Part shown: positions 35,957 through 46,522 of the stretch, piece after piece
Layout: every line of letters begins with the position of its first letter
Numbering within the stretch: the stretch's first letter is position 1
NCBI GenBank assembly: GCA_902604715.1
Contig: CACLAD010000001.1
Location: 1-64,000 of the forward strand
Reading direction: 5' to 3'
From: an uncultured Bacteroidota bacterium
GTDB lineage: Bacteria > Bacteroidota > Bacteroidia > Flavobacteriales > Flavobacteriaceae
DNA: 64,000 bases
Position numbers and translations under genes: made by a program
The notes under the pieces: model-generated
What the model was told of the DNA's origin: nothing
Seen by the model: the letters and a program-made list of their open reading frames with translations, nothing else
Database searches by the model: none

Positions 35957-38026
35957 TTAATTACTCCCATCAGAGTAACTCACCCTGATGTGATAAATGT
36001 TTTTCAATTTCTCTTTAAGAACAGATTTGATAATTGAAATATTTTTAAAGGTTAGCTCACAATTTTCAAATTGTTGATCTTCAACTTGCTTATCTATAAT
36101 GGTTTCAACAAAAGAATCAATATTATCATTATCGGGTTTATCTAAGCTCTTGGTTGCCGCTTCAACCGAATCACACATCATTACAAGTGCCATTTCAACA
36201 TTAAAGGGTTTTGGACCATCGTATCGAAAATCTACTTTTTTAATTTTAGGGTCTAACTTAGCCTCTTTATTATAAAAGTATCCGATTAAATTAGTTCCAT
36301 GATGAGTTTTTATAAATTCAATTACTCTTTCAGGAACACCTGCATTTTTTGCCAGCCTTACACCATCAACCACATGTTGCTTAATGATTTCAACACTTTC
36401 CTTTGATGTAATATTTTCATGAGGATTTTGCTCAGATAATTGATTTTCAGTAAAAAAAGATGGATTTGAAATTTTGCCTATATCATGATGTAAAGCTCCT
36501 ACTCTCGACAATAATGCATTAGCATTAATTTCATTTGCGCAGGCTTCAGCAAGATTTGCAACATTTATTGAATGATGAAAGGTTCCCGGTGCCTTATTTG
36601 ACAATTCTTTTAATAAACTAGAATTAGTATCAGATAATTCTAATAAGGATACATCTGACACTAGTCCAAACATCTTTTCATAGATATATATTAGTGGATA
36701 TATAAATAAAGTCAAAAGACCACATAAAACAAATAAAGAAAAGTTATTTAAAGGTAAGTTTTCAATATTCCCTTCTTGAATTACATAAAAAGAAAAATAA
36801 GCCAGCATATAAACTAATGTTATCTGTGCTACAGCTATAAATAAATTTGCTCTCTTATAAATATTGTCAGACGTGAGAATAGTAACAACTCCTGCAATTA
36901 TGTTTAAAAATATAAACTCATAACTATTAGGCACTACAAATCCCAATAACATTACGGTCACAGAATGTATAAAAAAAGCAATTCTAGAGTCAAAGAAAGC
37001 TTTAATAAGTAATGGTATTATACACAGCGGTATTATATATATATAATTTGAGTTCACGTCAACTACCCAAGTTGTAATTAAAATAATAAGTGTTATATTG
37101 AAGTAAACAAGTGCAATTTTATTATTGTTATTATATATATTTCTTTCAAATTTTCTAATAAAAAGAACAATCATCAAGAGAGATAGAATAACCAGCAAAG
37201 AATATGCAGAAACAATTAAATAGAGATCAGAAAAGGATGAGCTATTAACCTCATATTCTTTTCTTAAAGATTCTAATATTATAAGCTTTTCCCCTTCAAC
37301 AACTTCACCTTTTGAAATTATTAGTGTTTCTTTTTCTATAAAACCCCTATTTGGTGAAATTTTTATCGTTGCCTCATTAATTGATTCATCTGAAAGTACT
37401 TTATCATAAAATAAGTTAGGGGTAATAATGTCAAATACCAGCGAAATTATTTGAGATTTATACTTTTCACTATCAGTTTCAATAATTTTATTATTAATAA
37501 AAGTTATTAAGTCTTCTGGCTTGATTAATCTGTTATAATATGATGAATTAACAAGTTTGTTGTCAAGTAAAATCGATATTAGCTGACTATCTTTAAAATT
37601 AAAATTTTCTTCAAGTAAACCTTTAGAATATACTTCATTGATTATGTAAGAAGATTGAATTTTAATATTTTTTAGCTCTTCTTGTTTAAAAAGATTAAAT
37701 AGCGAATCATTCTTTAATTCTTCAATTCGGGTAGCTAGTTGATTATTTGAGTTAGTAATTAATGATGTGTCAATCTCAAAAAATAAAGGTGTATTTATTT
37801 TTGCTCGAATAATTTCATCATCAATTTCCTCTTTGGACTTTTTAATTGCAAAATCAAAAGGTGCATATAGATTTTCAGATTGCCAAGGCCTGCCATTCTC
37901 AAAGTTATACTTGAATTTTCCGCTTTTTGGAAAGAAATAAATAATTAGAAATGCTGATAGCACAAATAAAAGAAACCTGAATATTCTAGAAAAACCTTTA
38001 TTTATACTGTTAAATAGTTTGCCCAT
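35957..38026 (-). CDS. 7TM-HD domain protein (PgpH-type cyclic-di-AMP phosphodiesterase)
   Basis: A 689-residue membrane protein: one N-terminal helix (FRFLLFVLSAFLIIYFF), a ~240-residue extracytoplasmic 7TMR-HDED domain, about seven membrane helices (roughly 265-450), then a cytosolic HD hydrolase domain with FHHSINVANLAEA, GALHHDIGKISNP, IKTHHGT and ALVMMCDSVEAATKSL. This is the architecture of PgpH, which hydrolyses c-di-AMP to pApA. Activity is by family. No diadenylate cyclase is in the window. It is divergent from the thiolase gene over 78 bases. Confidence 0.92.
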   Translation of the reverse strand: MGKLFNSINKGFSRIFRFLLFVLSAFLIIYFFPKSGKFKYNFENGRPWQSENLYAPFDFAIKKSKEEIDDEIIRAKINTPLFFEIDTSLITNSNNQLATRIEELKNDSLFNLFKQEELKNIKIQSSYIINEVYSKGLLEENFNFKDSQLISILLDNKLVNSSYYNRLIKPEDLITFINNKIIETDSEKYKSQIISLVFDIITPNLFYDKVLSDESINEATIKISPNRGFIEKETLIISKGEVVEGEKLIILESLRKEYEVNSSSFSDLYLIVSAYSLLVILSLLMIVLFIRKFERNIYNNNNKIALVYFNITLIILITTWVVDVNSNYIYIIPLCIIPLLIKAFFDSRIAFFIHSVTVMLLGFVVPNSYEFIFLNIIAGVVTILTSDNIYKRANLFIAVAQITLVYMLAYFSFYVIQEGNIENLPLNNFSLFVLCGLLTLFIYPLIYIYEKMFGLVSDVSLLELSDTNSSLLKELSNKAPGTFHHSINVANLAEACANEINANALLSRVGALHHDIGKISNPSFFTENQLSEQNPHENITSKESVEIIKQHVVDGVRLAKNAGVPERVIEFIKTHHGTNLIGYFYNKEAKLDPKIKKVDFRYDGPKPFNVEMALVMMCDSVEAATKSLDKPDNDNIDSFVETIIDKQVEDQQFENCELTFKNISIIKSVLKEKLKNIYHIRVSYSDGSN

Positions 38027-38104
38027 AGTCTATATTGAATAAATTTACTAAATATTTAAGAGCATAATACAATTTATATTTTATTAACTTTAAAAAATAA
38101 ACAT

Positions 38105-39280
38105 ATGCAAAACAAAGTTGTCATAGTTAGTGCTGTAAGAACTCCATTAGGATGTTTTATGGGCTCATTATCAAATTTTTCTGCTGTTGATTTAGGGACA
38201 TATGCGTTAGAGGGTGCATTATCAAAGATTGACTTTGACAGAAAAGAAATTGATGAGCTAATTGTTGGGCATGTGTTACAGTCTGGTTGTGGTCAAGCTC
38301 CAGCTAAACAAATAGCTTTGGGAGCCAAATTAAAACCTGAAATTCCCTGCTCATCAGTAAACAAAGTGTGTTCGTCAGGTTTAAAAGCCGTTAATTTAGC
38401 TGCTCAGTCTATTCAACTAGGAATTAATGAAGTTGTTGTTGCTGGTGGTGTTGAAAGCATGAGTAATGCTCCTCACTACTTAAATTTGAGAAAAGCTAAT
38501 AAATATGGTAATTCTGCTACTATTGATGGATTAATGAGTGATGGTCTTACAGATGTTTATAGTCAGGAATCAATGGGTGTTTTAGCCGATAATTGTTCAA
38601 CAGAATATGGTATTTCTAGGAAATCACAAGATAATTATGCTATATCATCTTATAATAGATCTATAAATTCTTCAAAAAATGGTTTGTTTAAAAATGAAAT
38701 AATACCCATAAATTATAAGGATAATAGAGGAAACGAAATATGTATAGATCAAGACGAGCAGATTAGCAAAGTAAATTTTGAAAAGATTCCAAATCTCAAA
38801 CCAGCATTCGTAAAAAATGGTTCTGTAACTGCAGCAAACTCTTCCCCAATTAGTGATGGAGCTTCCATGTTAATTTTAATGAGTGAAAAAAAAGCTGATG
38901 AATTAAATATTAATCCAATTGCAGAAATAGTTGGTTATAATGATTCAGCTACATCGCCCGACTTATTTACAATTGCCCCTGCTAAATCTGTTGAAAATTT
39001 ACTAAATAAAACTAAAGGAGATTTAATTAATATTGATTTGTTTGAAATCAATGAGGCTTTCTCAATGGTACCACTCGTGAATATTGATATTTTATCAATT
39101 GATCCTGATAAAGTAAATATTACAGGAGGAGCTGTTTCTCTTGGCCATCCTCTTGGGTGTTCAGGCGCAAGAATATTAACTACATTAATTCATTCATTAC
39201 ATCAAAATGGTAAGAAAAATGGTATTGCCGCTATCTGTAATGGAGGTGGTGGAGCTTCTTCTATTCAAATAAGGGTTTAA
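38105..39280 (+). CDS. acetyl-CoA C-acetyltransferase (thiolase)
   Basis: A 391-residue thiolase. It has the acyl-accepting Cys89 in NKVCSSGLKAV, the NEAFSMVPL region, the catalytic histidine in GGAVSLGHPLGCSGAR, and the second cysteine in the C-terminal AICNGGGGASSIQIR. It condenses two acetyl-CoA or cleaves 3-ketoacyl-CoA; biosynthetic type is likely from length and motifs. The NlpC/P60 gene follows after 1 base. Confidence 0.94.
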   Translation: MQNKVVIVSAVRTPLGCFMGSLSNFSAVDLGTYALEGALSKIDFDRKEIDELIVGHVLQSGCGQAPAKQIALGAKLKPEIPCSSVNKVCSSGLKAVNLAAQSIQLGINEVVVAGGVESMSNAPHYLNLRKANKYGNSATIDGLMSDGLTDVYSQESMGVLADNCSTEYGISRKSQDNYAISSYNRSINSSKNGLFKNEIIPINYKDNRGNEICIDQDEQISKVNFEKIPNLKPAFVKNGSVTAANSSPISDGASMLILMSEKKADELNINPIAEIVGYNDSATSPDLFTIAPAKSVENLLNKTKGDLINIDLFEINEAFSMVPLVNIDILSIDPDKVNITGGAVSLGHPLGCSGARILTTLIHSLHQNGKKNGIAAICNGGGGASSIQIRV

Positions 39281-39281
39281 T

Positions 39282-40025
39282 ATGGGTTTAGGTATATGCA
39301 ACTTAAGTATTGTGCCTGTAAGAATATCTGATTCAGATAAATCTGAAATGATTACTCAATTAATTTACGGGGATTTATTCACAATTGTTGAAGAAAAAGA
39401 TAAATGGACAAAGATAAAGTCTGAATTTGATAATTATGAGGGATGGATAGATTCTAAACAATTTAAAAGAATTGATGAAAGCGATAATATTGTAATTGAT
39501 AATCCAACATATTCTTCTGACCTGGTTGAGTTTATAGAAAATGAAAATAAAGAATTGATTACCATTTCAATTGGTTCAAATATTTCTAATATTAATCTGC
39601 TTAATCATAAGTATGAAGGAGAGTCAATTTCTGGAAAACAGAATAGAGATTCAATTGTAAATACAGCACTACTCTATTTGCATAGCCCATATTTATGGGG
39701 AGGGAAAACTCCATTTGGAATTGACTGCTCTGGATTCACACAAATGGTTTATAAAATAAATGGATACAAGATCTTAAGAGATGCTAAAGATCAAGCCACA
39801 CAAGGAGTTACGCTAAGTTTCATTGAAGAGTCTGAACCAGGTGATTTAGCTTTTTTTCATAACGATAATGATGAGATCATTCATGTTGGAATAATTCTTA
39901 AGGACAATCATATTATACATGCTAGTGGTAAAGTAAGAGTCGATAGATTAGATCAATCAGGGATATATAATAACGAAAAAAATATGCATACTCACTCTCT
40001 TCGTTACATTAAGAAGATAATATAA
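39282..40025 (+). CDS. NlpC/P60 (C40) cell-wall hydrolase with SH3-like domain
   Basis: A 247-residue cysteine peptidase of family C40, probably splitting gamma-D-Glu-diamino acid bonds in muropeptides. The N-terminal ~65 residues form a bacterial SH3-like domain (SIVPVRISDSDKSEMITQL ... GWIDSKQF). The C-terminal catalytic domain has Cys149 in FGIDCSGFTQMV, His201 in IIHVGIIL and His213. No clear signal peptide is visible, suggesting a cytosolic role in muropeptide recycling. It starts 1 base after the thiolase gene and abuts the convergent TPR gene with no gap. Confidence 0.9.
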   Translation: MGLGICNLSIVPVRISDSDKSEMITQLIYGDLFTIVEEKDKWTKIKSEFDNYEGWIDSKQFKRIDESDNIVIDNPTYSSDLVEFIENENKELITISIGSNISNINLLNHKYEGESISGKQNRDSIVNTALLYLHSPYLWGGKTPFGIDCSGFTQMVYKINGYKILRDAKDQATQGVTLSFIEESEPGDLAFFHNDNDEIIHVGIILKDNHIIHASGKVRVDRLDQSGIYNNEKNMHTHSLRYIKKII

Positions 40026-41300
40026 TTAGTTGTTTTCCAATTCAGCAACAATTACCTTATACTTGTTTTCCTGCTCAGTATCACCCAAAGCTGAATAAAT
40101 ATTTTTTAAGGTTCTAGCAGCACTCAAATTATCATTTTCAAAATTATAAACCTTTTCTAGATAAGGAATAGCGTTTTTGTATAAGTTTTCTCGTTCAATT
40201 TTTAACTCATCATATCTGTTATAATCTGCTGTAGACATCCCAAGTGAATTCATTTCTTCAATCATTGGACCTTCTTTTTCTAGGATTAAAGCTGCAGCAT
40301 TTAAATAAGCTTTTGTGTAATTTGGATCAATTTCAATTGCCTTATCATAATAGGAGATTGCATCATCAAAATTACCTTTATCTGCATTAACAACCCCCAA
40401 ATTAAATATTAAATCAACATTATTTGGTTCAATCTCAAGTGCTTTAGAAATTAGCCTTTGATATGTATCAACTTCTCCCATATCCCATCTTATATTTGAT
40501 TCAAGTAGAATAAGATTAATATCATTTTCATTAATCAGTTTAGCTTTTTCTAAGTATTCTATGGATTTTAAAAATTTTTCCTTGGTTTTATATATAGCAG
40601 CAACAGATCTAAGAATGTCAATTTCTACAGATTCTGCCATTTCATCTCGAGGAGACTCGTGTGTACCAATAACATCTACTGAAAAATTTCTGGATTTTTC
40701 ATCTTGAAATACTTGTTCTTTTCCAGATTCTTTTTCTACAGCATAGTAATTCATTGAAACGCCAGAATAACCTAAATCGATTAATTTTTCATAAAAACCA
40801 AGTGCAATATTATAATCTTTTGCCTCAGTGGCTACCAAAGCAGCATTATATAGATATAAAGTATCCTTATTTGAAACATTATAAGCTGCTTCTAAATTCA
40901 TATATGAATTTTTGTAGTTTTTAATTTCAAGTGCTGTTCTTGAATCGTTTATAAAAGAATTGAAAAGGTCAGTAAAAATATTATCAATTTTTGATGTATA
41001 TATTTTCGTACCTGAAACCTCAATCTTTTTAGCCTCATTAAAATCTTTAATACTTAAAATTTTGTTATCAAACGATCCGTTTCCGTTTTGATATCTAGCC
41101 ATTCCTTTTAAATAATAATATTTAGCTTTAGTCTTATCATCAGCTGCATCAATTAAAGTTTTAATAGAATTGATTGTATTTATAGCATTTTCATATTCAC
41201 CTGCTTTAACCTTCTTATCAATTGTCTTAAGTTCCTTTTTTTGAGAATAACTCAGTTGAAATAAACCTAAAATGATTAGAGATAATATAATTTTTTTCAT
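40026..41300 (-). CDS. exported tetratricopeptide-repeat protein
   Basis: A 424-residue protein with a signal peptide ([20 protein letters not shown]). Helical repeats follow throughout; clear TPR units include [28 protein letters not shown] and the following [18 protein letters not shown] pair, given here only by their key residues. TPR proteins are scaffolds; the partner is unknown. Its start overlaps the gyrA stop by 4 bases, an unusual but common pairing in flavobacteria. Confidence 0.9.
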   Translation of the reverse strand: MKKIILSLIILGLFQLSYSQKKELKTIDKKVKAGEYENAINTINSIKTLIDAADDKTKAKYYYLKGMARYQNGNGSFDNKILSIKDFNEAKKIEVSGTKIYTSKIDNIFTDLFNSFINDSRTALEIKNYKNSYMNLEAAYNVSNKDTLYLYNAALVATEAKDYNIALGFYEKLIDLGYSGVSMNYYAVEKESGKEQVFQDEKSRNFSVDVIGTHESPRDEMAESVEIDILRSVAAIYKTKEKFLKSIEYLEKAKLINENDINLILLESNIRWDMGEVDTYQRLISKALEIEPNNVDLIFNLGVVNADKGNFDDAISYYDKAIEIDPNYTKAYLNAAALILEKEGPMIEEMNSLGMSTADYNRYDELKIERENLYKNAIPYLEKVYNFENDNLSAARTLKNIYSALGDTEQENKYKVIVAELENN

Positions 41301-43801
41301 TGGTCTGAATTTATGTTGTTTTCTTCGGTAGATTCAAGTTCTTCCTCATGCTGATCATCATCTTTTTCGTGAATTACTTTAGCCACCGCAGCTATAGAAT
41401 CACCATCTTTGATATTTATTAGTTTCACTCCTTGAGTGGCACGCCCCATAACTCTTAAATCTTCAACAGCCATTCTAATAGCAATACCTGATTTATTTAT
41501 TATCATTAATCCGTTTGAGTCGTCTACATTTTTGATAGCCACTAAATCACCTGTTTTTTCGGTAATAGAAATTGTTTTAACTCCTTTACCTCCTCTATTT
41601 GTTATTCTATAATCTTCTAGACGTGACCTTTTTCCATATCCATTTGAGCTAACTACTAATATATTGCTTTCCATGTCGTTCACAGCAACCATTCCTATTA
41701 CCTCATCTTTTTCGTGTTGAAGTCTAATACCTCTAACTCCAGAGGCATTTCTACCCATAGGTCTTGTTTTTGCTTCTTCGAATCTAATTGCTTTTCCAGA
41801 TTTTAGCGCAAGCATAACTTGACTATTTCCATCTGTTAATTTAGCTTCAAGTAATTCATCATCCTCTTTGATAGTTATCGCATTAATTCCATTAACACGT
41901 GGTCTTGAATATTGCTCTAAACATGTCTTTTTCACTTGCCCTCTTTTTGTAGCCATTATCACATAGTGATTATTGATATATTCGTCATCTTTTAAATCTT
42001 TAGTGCAGATAAATGCTTTTACCTTATCATCTTGTTCAATATTAATAAGATTTTGTATTGCTCTACCCTTAGAAGTCCTACTACCCTCAGGAATTTCATA
42101 AACTCTCATCCAAAAACATTTACCTTTCTGAGTAAAAAACAACATGTATTGATGATTAGTTCCAACAAACAGATCTTCAAGAAAATCTTCGTTTCTCGTA
42201 GTTGATGCCTTTTGACCAACACCACCTCTATTCTGGACTTTATATTCGTCTAATGATGTTCTCTTTATGTATCCAGCGTGAGATATCGTTATAACTACTT
42301 TTTCATCAGGTATCATATCTTCTATTGAAAGATCTCCCCCTGAATACTCGATAATAGATCTTCTTTCATCACCATATTTTTCTTTAATCTCTGCTAACTC
42401 TTCAGAAATAATATTCATTCTTCTTTTTTCGTCTGAAAGAATATTTTTAAGGTCTTCAATTAATTTTTTTATTTCTTCGTACTCATTTCTTAACTTATCC
42501 TGTTCTAAACCAGTAAGTTGTCTAAGTCTCATTTCTACAATGGCCTTTGCTTGAATTTCAGAAAGTTTAAAATTTTTAATTAAGTTATCTCTTGCATCCT
42601 CTGCATTTTTTGAGGCTTTAATCAATGCTATAACATCGTCAATGTTATCAGACGCAATGATTAAACCTTCAAGTATATGACATCTATCCTCAGCCTTTTT
42701 TAATTCAAACTTGGTTCTTCTAACTACTACATCATGTCTATGATCTACAAAATATTTAATCATATCTTTGAGGTTAAGCATTTGAGGTCGACCATTGACA
42801 AGCGCGATATTATTAACACTAAAGGATGATTGAAGTGGACTATATTTAAACAGTTTATTCAGCACTATGTTAGGAATAGCATCTCTTTTTAACACAAAAA
42901 CGATTCTCATACCATTTCTGTCTGATTCATCTCTTATTGTAGAAATACCCTCTAACTTTTTATCGTTAACCATATCTGCAATTTTTTTGATCATATCAGC
43001 TTTATTGACTTGATATGGTATTTCAGTTACAATTATTGATTCCTTGCCATCAACCTCTTCGATTTCAGCTTTACCTCGCATTACAACCTTACCTCTACCA
43101 GTATGAAAAGCTTCTTTTACTCCTTCATAACCATGAATAATACCACCCGTAGGAAAGTCAGGAGCTTTAACATACTGCATTAAACCATCAATATCAATAG
43201 AGTTATCATTGATATATTCAAGTGTACCATCAATGACCTCGGTTAAATTATGAGGTGGAATATTTGTAGCCATACCAACAGCAATGCCTGACGCACCATT
43301 AACAAGTAAAGCTGGAATCTTTGTTGGTAAAACTGTAGGTTCTTTTAATGTATCATCAAAATTTAATTTATAATCGACAGTGTCTTTTTCAATATCTGAA
43401 AGCATTTCTTCAGAAATTTTCTGCATTCTAGCTTCTGTATACCTCATTGCAGCTGGACTGTCTCCATCTACAGAACCAAAATTTCCTTGACCATCAACTA
43501 GCATATATCTTAAACTCCAATCCTGAGCCATCCTAACCATTGTATCATAAATAGCAGAATCACCATGTGGGTGATATTTACCCATAACTTCACCTACAAT
43601 TCTAGCGGATTTTTTGTGTGCAGAAGATGCTTTAACCCCTAAATCATGCATGCCATATAAGACACGTCTATGTACAGGCTTTAAACCATCTCTAACGTCT
43701 GGAAGAGCTCTAGAAACTATTACCGACATTGAATAATCAATATAGGCAGATTTCATTTCATCCTCAATGTTAATAGGTATTAATTTTTCTCCATCATTCA
43801 T
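41297..43801 (-). CDS. gyrA: DNA gyrase subunit A
   Basis: An 834-residue type IIA topoisomerase subunit. The DNA-breakage domain has [18 protein letters not shown] and the active tyrosine in [10 protein letters not shown]. The quinolone region keeps Ser and Asp at the E. coli 83 and 87 equivalents, the sensitive form. The C-terminal beta-pinwheel shows [14 protein letters not shown] at the GyrA-box position and a second NRGGKG in a later blade, then an acidic tail ([15 protein letters not shown]). It partners GyrB encoded elsewhere and overlaps the TPR gene by 4 bases. Confidence 0.97.
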   Translation of the reverse strand: MNDGEKLIPINIEDEMKSAYIDYSMSVIVSRALPDVRDGLKPVHRRVLYGMHDLGVKASSAHKKSARIVGEVMGKYHPHGDSAIYDTMVRMAQDWSLRYMLVDGQGNFGSVDGDSPAAMRYTEARMQKISEEMLSDIEKDTVDYKLNFDDTLKEPTVLPTKIPALLVNGASGIAVGMATNIPPHNLTEVIDGTLEYINDNSIDIDGLMQYVKAPDFPTGGIIHGYEGVKEAFHTGRGKVVMRGKAEIEEVDGKESIIVTEIPYQVNKADMIKKIADMVNDKKLEGISTIRDESDRNGMRIVFVLKRDAIPNIVLNKLFKYSPLQSSFSVNNIALVNGRPQMLNLKDMIKYFVDHRHDVVVRRTKFELKKAEDRCHILEGLIIASDNIDDVIALIKASKNAEDARDNLIKNFKLSEIQAKAIVEMRLRQLTGLEQDKLRNEYEEIKKLIEDLKNILSDEKRRMNIISEELAEIKEKYGDERRSIIEYSGGDLSIEDMIPDEKVVITISHAGYIKRTSLDEYKVQNRGGVGQKASTTRNEDFLEDLFVGTNHQYMLFFTQKGKCFWMRVYEIPEGSRTSKGRAIQNLINIEQDDKVKAFICTKDLKDDEYINNHYVIMATKRGQVKKTCLEQYSRPRVNGINAITIKEDDELLEAKLTDGNSQVMLALKSGKAIRFEEAKTRPMGRNASGVRGIRLQHEKDEVIGMVAVNDMESNILVVSSNGYGKRSRLEDYRITNRGGKGVKTISITEKTGDLVAIKNVDDSNGLMIINKSGIAIRMAVEDLRVMGRATQGVKLINIKDGDSIAAVAKVIHEKDDDQHEEELESTEENNINSDQ

Positions 43802-43842
43802 AATAAAAAACTGTTTAATTATATCATATAAATAGTAGAAAA

Positions 43843-43850
43843 CAAATATA
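43843..43850 (-). promoter_or_regulatory. candidate -7 element for gyrA
   Basis: The minus strand reads TATATTTG, a full TAnnTTTG match, ending 41 bases upstream of the gyrA ATG at 43801. No convincing TTG -33 box is at 17-23 bases, so support is partial. Confidence 0.35.
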
Positions 43851-43987
43851 TGAATTTAACAAGATTTTTTAAGATAAAAACATGTTTTGAAACATATAAT
43901 TTATTAACAATTTTGGGTTATAAATTTTAACTCTGTTTAATATTGTTTTAAAAAATCTTTATGATTATTTTTACACAAAGTATTTTT

Positions 43988-46522
43988 ATGGATGATAATT
44001 TTTCACCACGGGTTAAAGATGTAATCACTTACAGTAAAGAGGAAGCTCTAAGGTTGGGACATGATTTCATTGGAACTGAGCACTTAGTTCTTGGATTAAT
44101 TAGAAATGGTGAAGGAAAAGCTATAGATATATTAAACTTTCTTGGGATTGATTTAAACGAGTTGAGACGTAAAATCGAATCCTTAAATCCTATAAATTTT
44201 GATAATGAAACAAAAGAGTCATCAAAGAAAAACCTTCATCTTACTAGACAAGCTGAAAGAGCTCTAAAAACAACTTTTTTAGAAGCTAAACTTTTTCAAA
44301 GTTCAATTATAAATACTGCACATTTACTGTTATGTATTCTAAGAAATGAAAATGATCCCACAACAAAAATTTTTAATAATATGGATATTAATTATAATGT
44401 TGTAAAAGATGAATACAAATCTATAATTGGCAAGGAAGATTTTTCTGATAAAACAACTGACGATCCTGAGCCATCAGAATTTGAAGAAGTTAAGTCAACA
44501 AAGTCGACAAAATCAAAATCTTCCAAGAAATCTAAAACTCCTGTTTTAGATAATTTTGGTAAAGACCTAACAGCCATGGCTGAAAATGATGAACTTGATC
44601 CAATAATAGGAAGAAATTTAGAAATTCAAAGAGTTTCTCAAATATTAAGTCGAAGAAAGAAGAATAATCCTCTTCTTATTGGAGAGCCAGGTGTTGGAAA
44701 GTCTGCGATAGCTGAAGGTCTAGCAATTCGAATTATTAAAAAGAAAGTATCTAGAGTTCTTTATAACAAAAGAATTATCTCATTAGATTTAGCAAGTTTA
44801 GTAGCTGGAACAAAATATAGAGGTCAATTCGAGGAACGAATGAAGGCTGTAATGAACGAATTAGAGAAAAATTCAGACATAATTCTATTTATTGACGAAA
44901 TTCACACGATAGTAGGTGCTGGAGGAGCAACGGGAAGTCTTGATGCATCTAACATGTTTAAACCTGCATTGGCTAGAGGAACAATACAATGTATTGGTGC
45001 TACTACACTAGACGAATACAGGAATTCAATTGAAAAAGACGGTGCACTTGAAAGGAGATTTCAAAAAATTATTGTTGAACAAACAAATGAAGAAGAAACA
45101 TTAGAAATCTTAAAGAATATTAAAGATAAATATGAAGATCATCATAATGTGATTTATACTCCTGAGGCTTTATTGGCATGTGTTAAATTAACCTCCAGAT
45201 ATATGACTGATAGATATCTTCCAGATAAAGCAATTGATGCTTTAGACGAGGCTGGTTCAAGAGTCCATTTAACAAATTTAGATGTACCACAGCATATTAA
45301 TGATCTTGAGAAAGAATTAGAAGATATAAAAGATAAAAAAAATACATCTGTTAAAAATCAAAAGTATGAAGAGGCAGCTAGCTATAGAGATAAAGAAAAA
45401 AATATAGAAAATAAGCTTAGTACAGCTCAAAATCAATGGGATGAAGAATGCAAGAAAAACAAAGAAATTGTTAATGAAGAAAGTATCGCAGATGTAGTTT
45501 CAATGATGACAGGCATCCCTCTTAATAAATTAAAACAATCTGAAAGTAATAAATTATCCAAGCTTACATCACTTGTTAAAGAAAATATTATTGGTCAAGA
45601 TAAGGCAATAGAAAAAGTTGTTAGGTCTATCCAAAGAAATAGAGCAGGATTAAAGGATCCGAAAAAACCAATTGGATCATTTATATTCCTTGGTCAAACT
45701 GGTGTAGGAAAAACACAATTAGCTAAAATTCTTGCTAAAGAATTGTTTGATAGCGAAGAAGCCTTAATCAGGGTTGACATGAGTGAATATATGGAGAAAT
45801 TTGCCGTATCAAGATTAATTGGTGCACCTCCTGGGTATGTTGGTTATGAAGATGGTGGTCAATTGACAGAAAAAATAAGAAGAAAACCGTATGCAGTAGT
45901 TTTACTTGACGAAATTGAAAAAGCTCATCCAGACATATTTAATATGCTTTTACAAGTTTTAGATGATGGTTTTTTAACAGATAGTCTTGGAAGAAAAATT
46001 GATTTTACAAATTGTGTAATTATAATGACATCTAACATTGGAGTTAAGAAAATTCAAGATTTTGGATCAGGGGTTGGGTTTGGTACCACTGCAAAAAAAT
46101 CACAAGAGGATTCGTTTTCTAGAAAGACAATAATGAATTCTCTTCAGAAAAAATTTGCACCAGAATTTTTAAATAGAATTGATGAGGTAATTATTTTTAA
46201 TTCATTATCAAAGGAGAATATTCATCAAATAATTGATATTGAGTTATCAAAATTATATCTAAGAATTGAGGAGTTAGGTTATAAGATCAAATTATCCAAA
46301 AAAGCTAAGGATTTCTTAGCTGACAAGGGATATGACAAAAAGTATGGAGCAAGACCATTGAAAAGAACTATTCAAAAGCACGTTGAAGATTTAATTGCCT
46401 CAGAAATACTTAATTCTATGATTAATGAAGGCGACACAATAAATATTGATTATACGTCTGGAAAAGATGAATTGAATATTAAAATTCAAAATAAAAAGGA
46501 GTCCAAGACATCAAAAAAATAA
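43988..46522 (+). CDS. clpC: ATP-dependent chaperone/protease regulatory subunit ClpC
   Basis: An AAA+ unfoldase of 844 residues that feeds proteins to ClpP. In order: Clp_N double repeat (residues ~5-145), a lysine/serine-rich linker, AAA-1 with Walker A GEPGVGKSAIAEG, a UVR-type coiled region (NQKYEEAASYRDKEK), AAA-2 with GQTGVGKTQLAK, and a D2-small C-terminal domain. The frame opens at 43961, but MDDNFSPRVKDVITYSKEEA is the normal ClpC start, so I use ATG 43988. It is divergent from gyrA and its last 12 bases overlap the convergent hutH 3' end. Confidence 0.96.
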   Translation: MDDNFSPRVKDVITYSKEEALRLGHDFIGTEHLVLGLIRNGEGKAIDILNFLGIDLNELRRKIESLNPINFDNETKESSKKNLHLTRQAERALKTTFLEAKLFQSSIINTAHLLLCILRNENDPTTKIFNNMDINYNVVKDEYKSIIGKEDFSDKTTDDPEPSEFEEVKSTKSTKSKSSKKSKTPVLDNFGKDLTAMAENDELDPIIGRNLEIQRVSQILSRRKKNNPLLIGEPGVGKSAIAEGLAIRIIKKKVSRVLYNKRIISLDLASLVAGTKYRGQFEERMKAVMNELEKNSDIILFIDEIHTIVGAGGATGSLDASNMFKPALARGTIQCIGATTLDEYRNSIEKDGALERRFQKIIVEQTNEEETLEILKNIKDKYEDHHNVIYTPEALLACVKLTSRYMTDRYLPDKAIDALDEAGSRVHLTNLDVPQHINDLEKELEDIKDKKNTSVKNQKYEEAASYRDKEKNIENKLSTAQNQWDEECKKNKEIVNEESIADVVSMMTGIPLNKLKQSESNKLSKLTSLVKENIIGQDKAIEKVVRSIQRNRAGLKDPKKPIGSFIFLGQTGVGKTQLAKILAKELFDSEEALIRVDMSEYMEKFAVSRLIGAPPGYVGYEDGGQLTEKIRRKPYAVVLLDEIEKAHPDIFNMLLQVLDDGFLTDSLGRKIDFTNCVIIMTSNIGVKKIQDFGSGVGFGTTAKKSQEDSFSRKTIMNSLQKKFAPEFLNRIDEVIIFNSLSKENIHQIIDIELSKLYLRIEELGYKIKLSKKAKDFLADKGYDKKYGARPLKRTIQKHVEDLIASEILNSMINEGDTINIDYTSGKDELNIKIQNKKESKTSKK

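Noticed and set aside
43961-43987. Upstream start of clpC
   Set aside because: The nine extra residues are absent from ClpC; MDDNFSPRVKDV is the normal beginning.
43802-43987. Small gene or RNA between gyrA and clpC
   Set aside because: Very AT-rich with no open frame or hairpin; best explained as promoters.
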